From assembly GCF_048544455.1 (NCBI RefSeq), contig NC_133530.1:17909748-17973747 (forward strand): 64,000 bases of DNA, in the 5' to 3' direction. The notes under the pieces are model-generated. The model did not search any database. It saw only the letters and a list, made by a program, of their open reading frames with translations, and was not told the origin of the DNA. The number at the start of each line of letters is the position of its first letter. Positions within the stretch are counted from its first letter, which is position 1. The translations under genes were made by a program, and so were the position numbers. Origin of the DNA: Silene latifolia. Its lineage: Eukaryota > Streptophyta > Magnoliopsida > Caryophyllales > Caryophyllaceae. Below are positions 1 to 14,432 of the stretch, one piece after another.

Positions 1-687
1 AGAGTAGGGATCTACCGATAAACCAACAGCAGCAGCGGTATTAATTTGTTAACAGAACAAGGAGGTTGTTTCCAAAGGACTCATAATAAAAGTAGCGTTG
101 AGATTACATTAAACGACTGCTCGTACTTCAAATTAAAAAGGACAACCATTAAGAGACAGCCCAAAGTGAGAAATTTTTAAAAATCCAAAAAAAAAGAACT
201 AAACAATGAAGCTTTGTGGTCACTACATTAATATGAATTCTTCTATAACAGTGAAAAATATAGCCAAACAACGGAAGCATGGTGGTCTTCACATTGATAT
301 GACTTTGAAGGTCAACCGATACCAACTTTGACCCATAATTTCTCCATATACAAGTCGAGCAATAGGTAAAATTGGTCATGATTGATTTATCAAAATAATT
401 ATATATTGTGAGAAAATATCCGTCAATGCTAACATTGTTTGGCCATAAAAGAAACGGGGACAATACATGTGTGATGAAGGGAGACATGGAGAACAATTTT
501 AGGTTAATATGTATATTCCATTTTTTGAGAACATAAAGTTGAAACAATTCTTTAAACAATTATATTGATGATTAGCACTTAGCTGGAACAAAGAATATAC
601 ACCTAGTATACATGAATATACATACTTTTTATTTTGAAAATGAGGGGGAATGGGAGAGACAAGGGAACATTAAGCTCTTATTGTCAC
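1..687. other. Intron of the thiolase gene running off the window
   Basis: AT-rich sequence after the exon-8 donor (AG|GTGACA in minus sense at 688/687). The next expected coding motif, SDGAAALVLVSG, was looked for on the minus strand and not found, so this is probably all intron. Open frames here show no recognisable protein. Confidence 0.6.
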
Positions 688-4746
<4,059 letters not shown>

Positions 4747-5046
4747 TTCTGGCAAAAACTAAGAAGACAATTACTTGGATAATAATTGGTAGAAATGATA
4801 ATGATTTAACAATTAAATTTGGCAGAAATTAAAAAGAAGGGAGGAAGGAAGGATGAAATTATGAATAGTTGTTGTATAAGTAGGAAGAAAGTTGAAATTT
4901 GAAGGTATGGGATCATATCAGTGACTCATTTGTTTTACTGTTGATGGCGATTGGGAATTAATATCAGTGACTCATTTGTTTTACCAATTTTCATGGGATC
5001 AATGGATCATATCAGACTCACCCCGTCACCCGTCACCACCAATTCT
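4747..5046. promoter_or_regulatory. Remaining native upstream region of the thiolase gene
   Basis: Only 300 bp separate the thiolase ATG from the LINE. It holds the presumed 5' leader and proximal promoter. A phrase (ATCAGTGACTCATTTGTTTT) occurs twice, near 4917 and 4964. The LINE target duplication occupies 5029-5046. No convincing TATA box was identified. Confidence 0.4.
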
Positions 5047-5079
5047 TTTTTTTTTTTTTAAGGTAAAAGCTAAATTTTA

Positions 5080-8000
5080 TTAAATCAAATCAAGCTCCGC
5101 CAAACTAAGGACGGAATGAGGGAAATCAACTACAAAGACTTGTTCCTCCTCCGCACTCGAACAAATTCTAGCACAAAAATGAGCAACCGTATTACCTCCC
5201 CGCTTGACATGGAACACCCCCCGAAAATCAAAAACTTTAGCTAACTCACATACATCCTGGACACATAGACCGTAAGGGCTTCTCAACGTAAAATTTCCTC
5301 AAACTGCTCGCACAAGATTAAGAGCGTCGGTCTCCACGCATATCCTTGACAACTCCTGCCGTCTCGCCACCTCCAACCCAAACAGCATAGCTTTTGCCTC
5401 CGCCAATTCCGCACTCCACCTTACCCGTGTTCTTAAGCAGGCCACCAGATTCACGGCTCCATTTTCGTCTCTTCCCACTACTCCCAGTCCCACCGTCCCA
5501 TCATCAAAGATTGCAGCATATGTGTTGATTTTAATGGTCCCTGCTGCTGGTGGTTCCCAACCGTCACTGCCTACCCCTGTCACCGTCTCACTTCTCACAT
5601 GAACCACACTTGCAACTTCTTTATAATCTGCTACCATCCTTGCAAACCCCATGATCGTTACCTGCGGGTTACATGGTTCTTCCTCAAACAAGTGCGAGTT
5701 TCGAATGGTCCATAAGGCCCATAGTAGCGCAAGAAAACGACCCCTCTCTTCTTTGTCAACCTGCTGTATTCCCCATAAAAGCCACTCTCCAAAAGAGGTT
5801 TGAGGAGCCTCGTTCATTATCTCCCCGAAACCACTCCCCTCCCAATGGCATCTCGTCCAATGGCATTGAAACAGGGCATGTATTTCCGTCTCCCTCTCCT
5901 CTTCACAAAACGCACACCACTCGTTTGGACAGCAGTGACGACGGAACAGGTTGGCTTTCACCGCCATCATCCCCGCGCATCCCCTCCAGAGAAAATGGGC
6001 AAGCTTAGGGGGCACCTTTAAACCCCACAGCAGCTTCCACAGACTATTTCCTCCCGCCATAATGTGATCCCCTGCCTCGAAGTTTGGACCCATCCTCAGC
6101 CAATAACCCGACTTGACTGTATAAACCCCATTCTTACTAGGCCACCAATAGAGTTGGTCTTCCGGCAAGTTCCTGCTCAATGGAATTTCATAAATCATTC
6201 GGACCTCCTTCTCCGTAAACAGATCACGTAAACTCGCTTCTCGCCACGAACCCGTGTCCGCATCAATAAGCTCTGCCAGGAGCATAGACGGGCATGCCTC
6301 AATGTTTGGAAGAGGTACTCTTCCCCCTCGCTCCCCCGGAATCCAGGCGTCTTCCCACCCTCTAATAGACCGCCTATTACCCACTCTCCATTGCAACCCC
6401 TCCAAAAGTAAAGCTTTTGATCCCCATAGACTCCGCCACGCAAAGCTCGGATCATGTCCTTGCCGTGCCTCAAGGATAGACGAATGTTTAAAGTACCTCG
6501 CCTTCATGACCCTTCCCACCAACGATCCTGGGTTCATTAGGATTCGCCAAACCTGTTTTGCAAGTAAAGCTTGGTTAAAAACCCGCATATCCCTAAACCC
6601 CATTCCACCCATGGCTTTCGGCCTACACAACCGTTCCCATCTCCACCAATGGATCTTTCTTTGGGACTCTGAGGAACCCCACCAAAATATGGCCATGGTC
6701 GAGTGTATTTCATCGATTAAGCCCTCGGGAATCGCGAAGAGACTCATCATATAAGTTGGGATTGCTTGAGCTACCGCCTTAATGAGGATTTCCTTCCCGG
6801 GTTTTGACAACATTTTTTCCTTCCACCCTTGCATTTTCTTCCATACACGCTCCTTCAGGCATGCAAAAATAGCTTTTTTCGATCTCCCGATAATGGTAGG
6901 CAGCCCCAAATATTTCTCATGTCTTTCCACCTCCCGAACCCCCAAAGCCGTGCATAACTCTACCCTCTTAGTTGGTAGTACCTTTTTGCTGAAGACAACT
7001 TCCGACTTGGAATAGTTAATTTTCTGACCGGATGCTCTTTCATATTTGCTGATGATCTCAGTTATTTTTGAGCACTCTCTCATAGTTGCCCTTGCAAATA
7101 GGATACTATCATCCGCAAAGAAGAGATGAGAAATCCTCGGAGCTCCCCTACAAACTCTCGCCCCATGTATCTGCCCCTTGCCCACCGCATCTCTAATCAA
7201 GTAGGAAAACGCATCCGCACAAAGAAGGAAAAGATATGGCGATATCGGGCCCCCTTGACGTAGTCCTCTGCTTGGCCGGACCAGTCCCGTGACCTTCCCA
7301 TTGATGAGAAAAGAATGAGTGACCGTCGAAACACAGTTCATTACTTTATTTCGCCAGTTAGCCGAAAAACCCATCCGCCGCATTACTTCATCAATAAACA
7401 CCCACTCCACCCTGTCATACGCCTTACTCATGTCAAGCTTCAAAGCAATCGTTCCATTCCTCCCCTCCCCGTTCCGCTTCATAGCATGAAACGTTTCAAA
7501 GGCAATTAGCGCATTATCAGTGATGAGTCTTCCGGGTGTAAAGGCACTCTGGTTCTCTGAGATAAATCCGTTTAAAAACGGTTTCAGTCGGTTTGCCAAT
7601 GTCTTCGATATGATTTTGTATACCACATTGCATAAACTGATGGGCCGATACTCCGATATCTTTCGTGGTGAATCACACTTGGGAATTAAAACAACATTGG
7701 TCATATTCACTTTGTCGATGCCCCCTCTTCCTTCCCACCAATCACGAACAAACCTGCTTAGGTCAAACCCGACAACATCCCAATATCGCTGATAGAAAAG
7801 GGCGTGCATGCCATCCGGCCCAGGCGCTTTATGTGGGTGCATACTGAACAAGGCCGCTTTAATCTCCTCATCTCGAAGTGGGCTATCAAAAACCCGATTC
7901 ATATCTTCCGAAACAACCGTGGGAATGCATTGTAAGACCTCGTCAAAACCCGAGGGGTTACTAGTACAAAAAAGATCACTGAAATAGTCCTCAATAACCC

Positions 8001-9167
8001 TTGAAATCTCGTGTTCTTCCATGCACCAGCTGCCCCCTTCATTTTCAATCCCTTTTATTGTATTCCTCCTTTTCCTTTGTTTGGCTTTGTGATGGAAGTA
8101 ACTCGTATTCTTGTCCCCATCCCGTAGTTCACACTTACGAGCTCTCGTATACCAGTATGTTTCGACCTGCCTCTGCAATTCATCAAGCTCCTTGACCGTA
8201 TCTCTACATCGAGCCAACATGTCCGCGGAAGGTGGTTATTTTTGCCAAAAAGCCAAGTCAGCTTCCTTTTCTCGTAGTCTTTTCTTCACATCCCCGAACC
8301 GCCTCTTTGCCTACTCTGCCAATCTCACCCCACACAGCTGCACTTTACTGGTAATATCCTCCCCAATCCCCTCTTCCCACGCCTCTTTCACAACCCCCCA
8401 CACTGATCGTCCTCCACCCAATAAGGTTCGAACTTGAAATCCCGTCTTCCCCCTCCCCCTATCTGTCTCTCCTCTTCTTTTATCATGATGGCCGAATGAT
8501 CAGATGAGTAGATAGGAAAGTGTTGCACAAAAGCTCTAAGGAACAAATATCTCCACTCCATAGTAGCCAAAGCCCTATCAAGCCGTTCTCGGATCATAGT
8601 TTCCGTGGTAAGACCCATATGCCATGTAAACGTGTTGCCCTTATACCCCATATCCTGAAGGGCACAGTCATCAAGGACCTCCCGAAACGCGTCCATTTGT
8701 CTCTCCCCCCTTACCACCCCTCCTTCCTTCTCCTGCCCGCTGAGAATTTCATTAAAGTCACCAAACAACACAATAGGTACCCGGCTGCCACTACATAAGG
8801 TCCTAATCATAGTCCACGTCTTATGCTTATTGCTCGCTTCCGGCCACCCATAAACCCCAACTGCTCTCCACACGGGAACCCCCGAAGCATCTAACACCTC
8901 TACCATCACATGATTATTATCATAAGAGATCAGTTGAGCATTTACATCCCTCCACCAAAGACCTAACCCACCCGACCTCCCCCTACTACTAATACACATA
9001 CCCGACGAAAAACCACAACTATTACGAATCTTCTCCAGCTCCCTCGCACTCATCATTGTCTCCATAACGAAGACAATGTTTGGGCACTCCCTCCAACACC
9101 AATCCCGGAGGGTACCAACCGTCAAGGTATTGCCCAACCCTTGACAGTTCCAGCTGAATATTTTCAT
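5080..9167 (-). pseudogene. LINE copy 1 ORF2: endonuclease, reverse transcriptase, RNase H; few breaks
   Basis: Starts MKIFSWNCQGLG at 9167. The endonuclease has GDFNEIL and SSDHSAI. The reverse transcriptase has HPHKAPGPDGMHALFYQ, the FADD catalytic box (HLFFADDSILFA) and a zf-RVT-like segment (FCEEERETEIHALFQC). The RNase H tail reads GTIKINTYAAIFDDG, with the first catalytic Asp of the usual NxDGA motif apparently changed to Tyr-Ala. There is a frame change near 8395, an in-frame stop near 8237 and another near 5290. So ORF2 is close to intact but would not give a full-length protein. Function (target-primed reverse transcription) is family knowledge. Confidence 0.9.
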
Positions 9168-9201
9168 TGTTGTTCGCGGTGCTGGTCATCGCCAGTCACC
9201 G

Positions 9202-10443
9202 CTACTTGTAAGTTTGTTTCGTTAATGCCTTCACTTCTACACCATCTCTTGCACTGAACACCTCCTTCGCCACTATCGCCTCCCTCCATCTCTCCCTCCC
9301 TGCCCCAACCTCCTTTCCAACCATCTGCCTATCCCTTCTTCTTCTCCTCCCCCAGTCCCTCCTCACCCTAATAAATTTCCTAGCCAAAGTCCGACTGTCC
9401 GTGCCTCCACTGACCCTAGAAACACTCCCCTGATCCGCACCAATGAGGTCACTCTCCTTTCTGCAGGCTAGTCTCTCCCCTTCGTTCCTCTTCCCCACTG
9501 TCTTCTCCATTCCCTCACTTCCCCGTTCCAACTCCGCATCCCCTTGAATTCCTATCCCCCTCAGCATTTCTACCATTTTGTCCAACTCCTCCTCCTCCTT
9601 TAATCGATCTTCGTTTTCGGGAAACAACTTTTTTGCACAAGTTCCACTCCCCCCTTCTCCACCCTCAGACCGTTTCGCCACACGCCAGGGCGAAGCTTTC
9701 AGCCAATCACCATACCTCCTCCCCTCTCCTATCATTCCTTTTCTTTCCCCACAGTCCTTCTCCCCATGTCCCATACGTCCGCACACATAACAGAATAAGG
9801 GTAACCCCTCGTAGCTGAGCCGAACAGTCCACACCTTTCCCCCCTTCCCACGGAGTTTTATGCTATCTAAGAGCGGTTTGCGCACATCCACAACAACCTT
9901 AATGCGCATAGAACGATTAATCTCCGGGTTGACAGAATTATCAACATTCACATACGTTCCCACTGTGTTCCCAATATTAATAGCATTTTCAGAGTTTAGT
10001 CGGCCGACAATAGGTAGATTAGAAACTCGCACCCAAAGGGGAGAGAAAAATAATGGTACCTCTGTTGGGATGGCTTCCTCACGTAACTCTGCCAAAAGAA
10101 GCACGTGCCGCTCAAAATGCCATGGTTGCTCTTCCAACACCCGTTTCTTGTCCTCCACGCTATTGAATTTGAATGTAATCAGTTTCGACTGCTTATCAAC
10201 CACTTCCCCTATAACCTTCTCCTTTGTTTTCCATGCCCTAATCATAGTGTCAATTAGGGCTTTTTGATTTACGTTCCGTTCCGTCCACAATCGCCCCACA
10301 ATGCACAATCCAGCCTTCTCCTCCTCCTCCGTCGACTCTCCAACCCAATCTAGCACTTTTTCCTCTTCTTCTGTGTCCTCCTCAAAAGACTCATTAGAAA
10401 GGCAATTGAGGTCTAACGTATTCTGTGAAATTTGCTTTGCCAT
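9202..10443 (-). CDS. LINE copy 1 ORF1 (DUF4283-like plus CCHC zinc knuckle), open
   Basis: A 413-residue open frame starting MAKQISQNTLDLNCLSNESF. Its N-terminal half carries the DUF4283-type region of plant LINE ORF1 proteins (for example KVIGEVVDKQSKLITFKF and QPWHFERHVLLLAEL). A zinc knuckle, CYVCGRMGHGEKDC, lies near residue 220. A basic, low-complexity tail follows. In this family ORF1 binds RNA and packages the LINE transcript (family knowledge). The stop lies about 34 bp before the ORF2 ATG. No internal break was seen. Confidence 0.88.
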   Translation of the reverse strand: MAKQISQNTLDLNCLSNESFEEDTEEEEKVLDWVGESTEEEEKAGLCIVGRLWTERNVNQKALIDTMIRAWKTKEKVIGEVVDKQSKLITFKFNSVEDKKRVLEEQPWHFERHVLLLAELREEAIPTEVPLFFSPLWVRVSNLPIVGRLNSENAINIGNTVGTYVNVDNSVNPEINRSMRIKVVVDVRKPLLDSIKLRGKGGKVWTVRLSYEGLPLFCYVCGRMGHGEKDCGERKGMIGEGRRYGDWLKASPWRVAKRSEGGEGGSGTCAKKLFPENEDRLKEEEELDKMVEMLRGIGIQGDAELERGSEGMEKTVGKRNEGERLACRKESDLIGADQGSVSRVSGGTDSRTLARKFIRVRRDWGRRRRRDRQMVGKEVGAGRERWREAIVAKEVFSARDGVEVKALTKQTYK

Positions 10444-10594
10444 GATGTCTAGAAAAAGAGAGATTGAAATTTTTGATTAAAGAAAACGAAAGATTTCGAG
10501 CCTGACAATCAGGGGCGAAAATCTAGGCAGAAACCCTAGGGGCCACACCCTCCCAAGGAAACCCTAGAGGGAACTCCCCGTCACCACCAATTCT

Positions 10595-11532
10595 CATTTG
10601 TAACGATACGGTCTAAGTTACGACCAGATATATATAACCAATTTTATTATAAAAAGTAAATGTGACTACGGTTACTTTCTAATAATAAACGGGTGATCAC
10701 TTAATTATAAAGTAATATAGAGTATTTTTTATTATAAAATAACCAATTTACTTTCGTCCTAACTTACGATCGTCGTAAACAAGACCAATATGATCACATG
10801 GTAAGAGCTCTCTTATCCCAACCATGGAGTTAGGGTTCGATTCTTACCCTATGTTTTACTACGATCGTATGATTTACAATTTAAACCGGCTATCCGTCTT
10901 AAGTTTATAGAGGTCAAATACTACCTTATATAGGTGGATGGAACATGAGTTTGCCATTTCCTAAGCATTTTGTTTCTTGTCTTATCCACATATTTGATAC
11001 GTTTTATTGTTTAAGACGAATACATACGTCTTAGATCAGAATTTGTGCAAAGTTCAATAATAAGCCCAACATGATCCGGAGGAGTCTGGGCTGCCAACAA
11101 AAGGTAAAAGGCAAGCAATGAACTTCAAATTCGAAGGAGCCCCATGTTAAAACTAGGCTGTTATAACTGTCTTCATGGATACTTTTCGGAAAATGCCCTC
11201 AAATCCAATAGTCGCGTTTAACAGCACAGCGCACGCGCTCACACGTCTAAAAATTGCAAACAAGGGTAGCATATCTTCATAGTAACAGCCAACAAGATGG
11301 ACAAAAAGCAAGCATTAGCAGTTTAGCACTTCGCACTTGGCATTTCAGAACAGGTCACCGTAACAGAAGTGGTAAGTGACGGTCTGCCAGAGTTCATAAC
11401 CCATAGTTAATGACTCGTACAGCTACAGTCGTACCTTACTACGATAAAACAGCTGAACCCGTTCTAGATGATACGCATACAATAAGATTTGATGTTAACA
11501 GAAACTCATTCCCTACTTATTTATAGATTGCA
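10595..11532. other. Intergenic; 3' flank of unit A
   Basis: AT-rich, with no supported gene. From about 11,083 it matches the 3' flank of unit B (GCTGCCAACAA...GGCAAGCAATGAACTT, again near 20,811), so the tandem duplication unit extends well past the coding exons. Confidence 0.6.
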
Positions 11533-14007
11533 TCAAACAAGTTTTTTCAGAAGCCCAGTTCCATGCTGTTCGATACTTAGATGCTTAACATTGATTCCGT
11601 TCAGCTCCTCCCTGGCCGCTACCACGCTTCCAGATGTCACAGTGAAGACCTGCATTGAAAGAATACCACTGTCATTATTCAACTGCAATTTGATAGACAT
11701 GATCAGACAATACAAGAATAATAAAGGAGGTATATATATACATGTATCTTGCGAATGCCGTCCTCAGAGTTGAGAGCATTGAGAAAATCCATGACTGCCT
11801 CACGGTTGCACAGATCATCTCCGGGGACATCGCCATCAACAGCAAAGAACAAGAAAATCTGTACATACAAGGTCGCAAGGTCGCAGACAAGGAATATTAG
11901 CCATAACATACATTCATATACCGATCCAACATAACACCAAGCATGGCTATTTATATCGGAAATTTTACTACAGAATCAAAAAAAACAAAACTTGGTATAA
12001 ATCGTAGAGGAAAAGCAAAAACTTCAACATTACATCAGCGCAGCGAATTCCAACTGAAGGGTCTACAGGAAATATTGATTGGTGATCCAGAGGATCATAT
12101 GGTGAAAATTTGAGCGCAGCAGCATCAATCGAGCCATTGTATCCCTTCCGCACCTTTCAAATAAAAAAAAAAAAAAGTTGTCACGCCTGACGTCTCTATT
12201 TGATTCACAATGAAACGAACGGTCATGGACAAAAAAAATTACACTGCGTACATTTTTTCACAAGTCACCTTCACTCAGTCGATAGATCAATAAGACTCTC
12301 ATACAGTAAGTGTTTCCATACTCCAACACAAATCAGACTAACTAAAGGAAACTAGACAGTGCAACATAGAAAATGCTACTCAAAACAAACATGACCTTAT
12401 AAATTGCAATTTTTTCGCTAATCTAAAAGACGAGTTATTGTTCTAGAATATAGCCAAACAGCAAAAATGCAATAGAAACTTAGTAATCTAAGTGCTAACA
12501 TTGCATACTCAAAAGAGTAAGCCTAACCTGTGAGCGAGAGAAGAACCAGAGATCAAAGTCCATGAAGAATGGAGCAGCATCTACAATCAACAGATTTGTA
12601 ATTTGTAAATGTAACTATAATCACAGGATCAATTATCGACAACAGAGACATAGAAAGTAAAGTGTAGTGCAGTGCGAACCTTTGAACAGCTTCCTTAAAC
12701 GTTCAACGACATCTGAGTCGTCAGAAGTAGTAGCCAGTTTTAAACCAAGTGTAAACAGCTTCAGATACGCCGTCTTCTGCTCGTCATCAACCCGTAGAAG
12801 CTGTAAATTGCAGAAAATGGAAGTCACATAAGTAAGAAACATGTCGAAATAGGTTATACAAAAACAACAATGAACAAACTTCTAAGAATTCCAATTAGAG
12901 AGCAAGATATAACTGATATTCCCATAATCATTCACATTTTCGAAACCTTAATCTTGTAGAAAACCCACAAATCAAAATCCAGATCTACTATTACAAAACC
13001 CATGGTTTCGAAATTCAAGATGATAAACCCATGATTTTTAATAAAGACTCTGCCTTTACTAGAACACAAACTCATACTAAACTCAAGCTTCAGAAAAACC
13101 ATGTTTATAAACCCAATCATTGACAAATAACCAAAACCCGAAAAAGGTTAACTCTAATCACCATAAAAAATAAGAAAACCCAACCTTTTTTGTGGCACAA
13201 AACTTTATCTTTGGTTCTTTTAGCAACTACAAGTATTTTTTTACCCACGAAATGGTTATGTTTGAATCCGTTTTACATTATCTTTGTGTAAACCGCCTTA
13301 CACAAGACTAATTGTGTATGTAGTAGAACAATTACGGTTAAAACCCAGTAAATTACACACCCCATGTATAAAAAGATCACAACTTTTCACAAATGACAAA
13401 CCCTAACAAAACCCTGTAATTTCAGGTTTCACAAAAGCTCAAAACTTTTTCACAAAAAAACCAATAAACTAAACTCACAAGTCACAATATTCCAAAAATG
13501 ACAAACCCTAACAATTTCAAGTTTCAGAAAAACTCAAAATTTTAGCGGGTTATTTGGGTAAAATATCACTTAGTTTTACCGTCTCTCAGGAGACCTACTA
13601 AAAAAATCAAGCTAACATGTAAAATCAAATTACAGTGTAAGACGGTCTTTTTATTAGTTAAACACGTTAATATATACACAGACCGTCTCACATTGTAAAA
13701 CGGTTTAGACAGAAAGCAATTAAACCTGAAGCCAAAGTAAATTTTTGCCCTGCACAGAAGGAAGAGCAGTAAAACGACGAGTCCAGAGAGGAACAGTGCC
13801 ATAATTCATGACATTTCTGAAGTATCCATCCTGGACATTTTTATGAAAGGATCCTTCTTTCTCCCACTCCTGGTAATGCCAAACATCTGGAAGTTCTTGA
13901 GTACATCTTTCTTCTGAATTATTTGATGAAAAATTTAATTTTGAAATGTTTCTATTTCTGACCAAAGAGAGAACTTTTGGAGAAAGTAGTTGTCTCCTGG
14001 CAAACAT
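11533..14007 (-). CDS. Six-exon protein of unknown function, tandem copy A (open)
   Basis: I do not recognise this family. Exons: 13726-14007, 12680-12800, 12528-12580, 12034-12153, 11742-11858 and 11533-11649. All are GT-AG, phases agree, total 810 nt (269 residues). The protein starts MFARRQLLSPKVLSLVRNRN, a basic, acid-free stretch that could be a mitochondrial presequence (inference). Conserved blocks shared with copies B and C are GTVP.WTRRF.ALPS, DAAPFFM, RKGY.GSID.AALKF.PYDPL, VDPS.GIRCA, IFLFFA.DGDVPGDDL, REAVMDFLNAL and FTVT.GSVV. The ATG at 14007 was chosen because its context matches copy B; an in-frame ATG at 14046 is an alternative. The C-terminus is longer than in B (ends GLLKKLV). 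Exon 2 appears to use an acceptor 9 nt upstream of the one in B and C. Confidence 0.8.
13630..13712. repeat. Small MITE in intron 1, shared by units A, B and C
   Basis: A roughly 75-bp segment with inverted ends GTAAGACGGTCT and AGACCGTCTCACA around TTAGTTAAACACGTTAATAT. It recurs in the same place, just beyond the exon-1 donor, in unit B (about 24,030-24,110) and unit C (about 28,578-28,650). The shared position shows it was present before the gene triplicated. Confidence 0.7.
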
Positions 14008-14327
14008 TGTGGCTTGCTCCTTAATTTCGGACACCAACAAGAGCAATACGAAGTATATACACCTTTTGTCCTAGAAGTAGCAATCGGGTCACCCAAGTCG
14101 GTTATGGTTCGAGTTAAAGCAAACCGGGTCACATCTGTATCGGGTAAACAAGTAGGTTAAAGCGGGTTGGGTTAAAATGGGTTGGGGTTCGTGTTGGGTC
14201 ATTGTTTGATCGGGTCATATTCGAGTGACAAGTTGGGTCGGATTTAGTTATGGTCACTATCTGGTCAATTATTTACCTATTCCATTTTATGGTATCACAT
14301 TCATTCAAACACCAATTCTCATCGAAA
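14008..14327. other. Upstream of copy A; GGGT-rich low-complexity tract
   Basis: Sequence rich in TCGGGT, GGGTTGGGTT and similar words (about 14,085-14,245). Comparable tracts occur near 30,490-30,700 and 45,050-45,400. No gene supported. It is presumably the promoter side of copy A. Confidence 0.5.
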
Positions 14328-14432
14328 ACGGACACTTTTCGTCTCAAGTTGGAGATGAGCTAAATGTGACCCATTGGAGACGAAAATGTAACCATTTTTT
14401 TTTTGTTTGAAGTCCCACAAAGTGGGAGAAAA

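Larger units (their letters stand above)
5047..10576 (-). mobile_element. Nearly full-length plant L1-type LINE with RNase H (LINE copy 1)
   Basis: About 5.5 kb, read right to left. It is flanked by a perfect 18-bp target duplication, CCCGTCACCACCAATTCT, at 5029-5046 and 10577-10594. The 3' end is a poly(A) run (T run at about 5046-5059 on the plus strand). ORF1 has a DUF4283-like region and a CCHC knuckle; ORF2 has AP endonuclease, reverse transcriptase and a C-terminal RNase H. The complete 5' end, the perfect duplication and few coding breaks point to a recent insertion. It has the same orientation as the thiolase gene, so read-through would run toward that gene's promoter. Confidence 0.95.
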
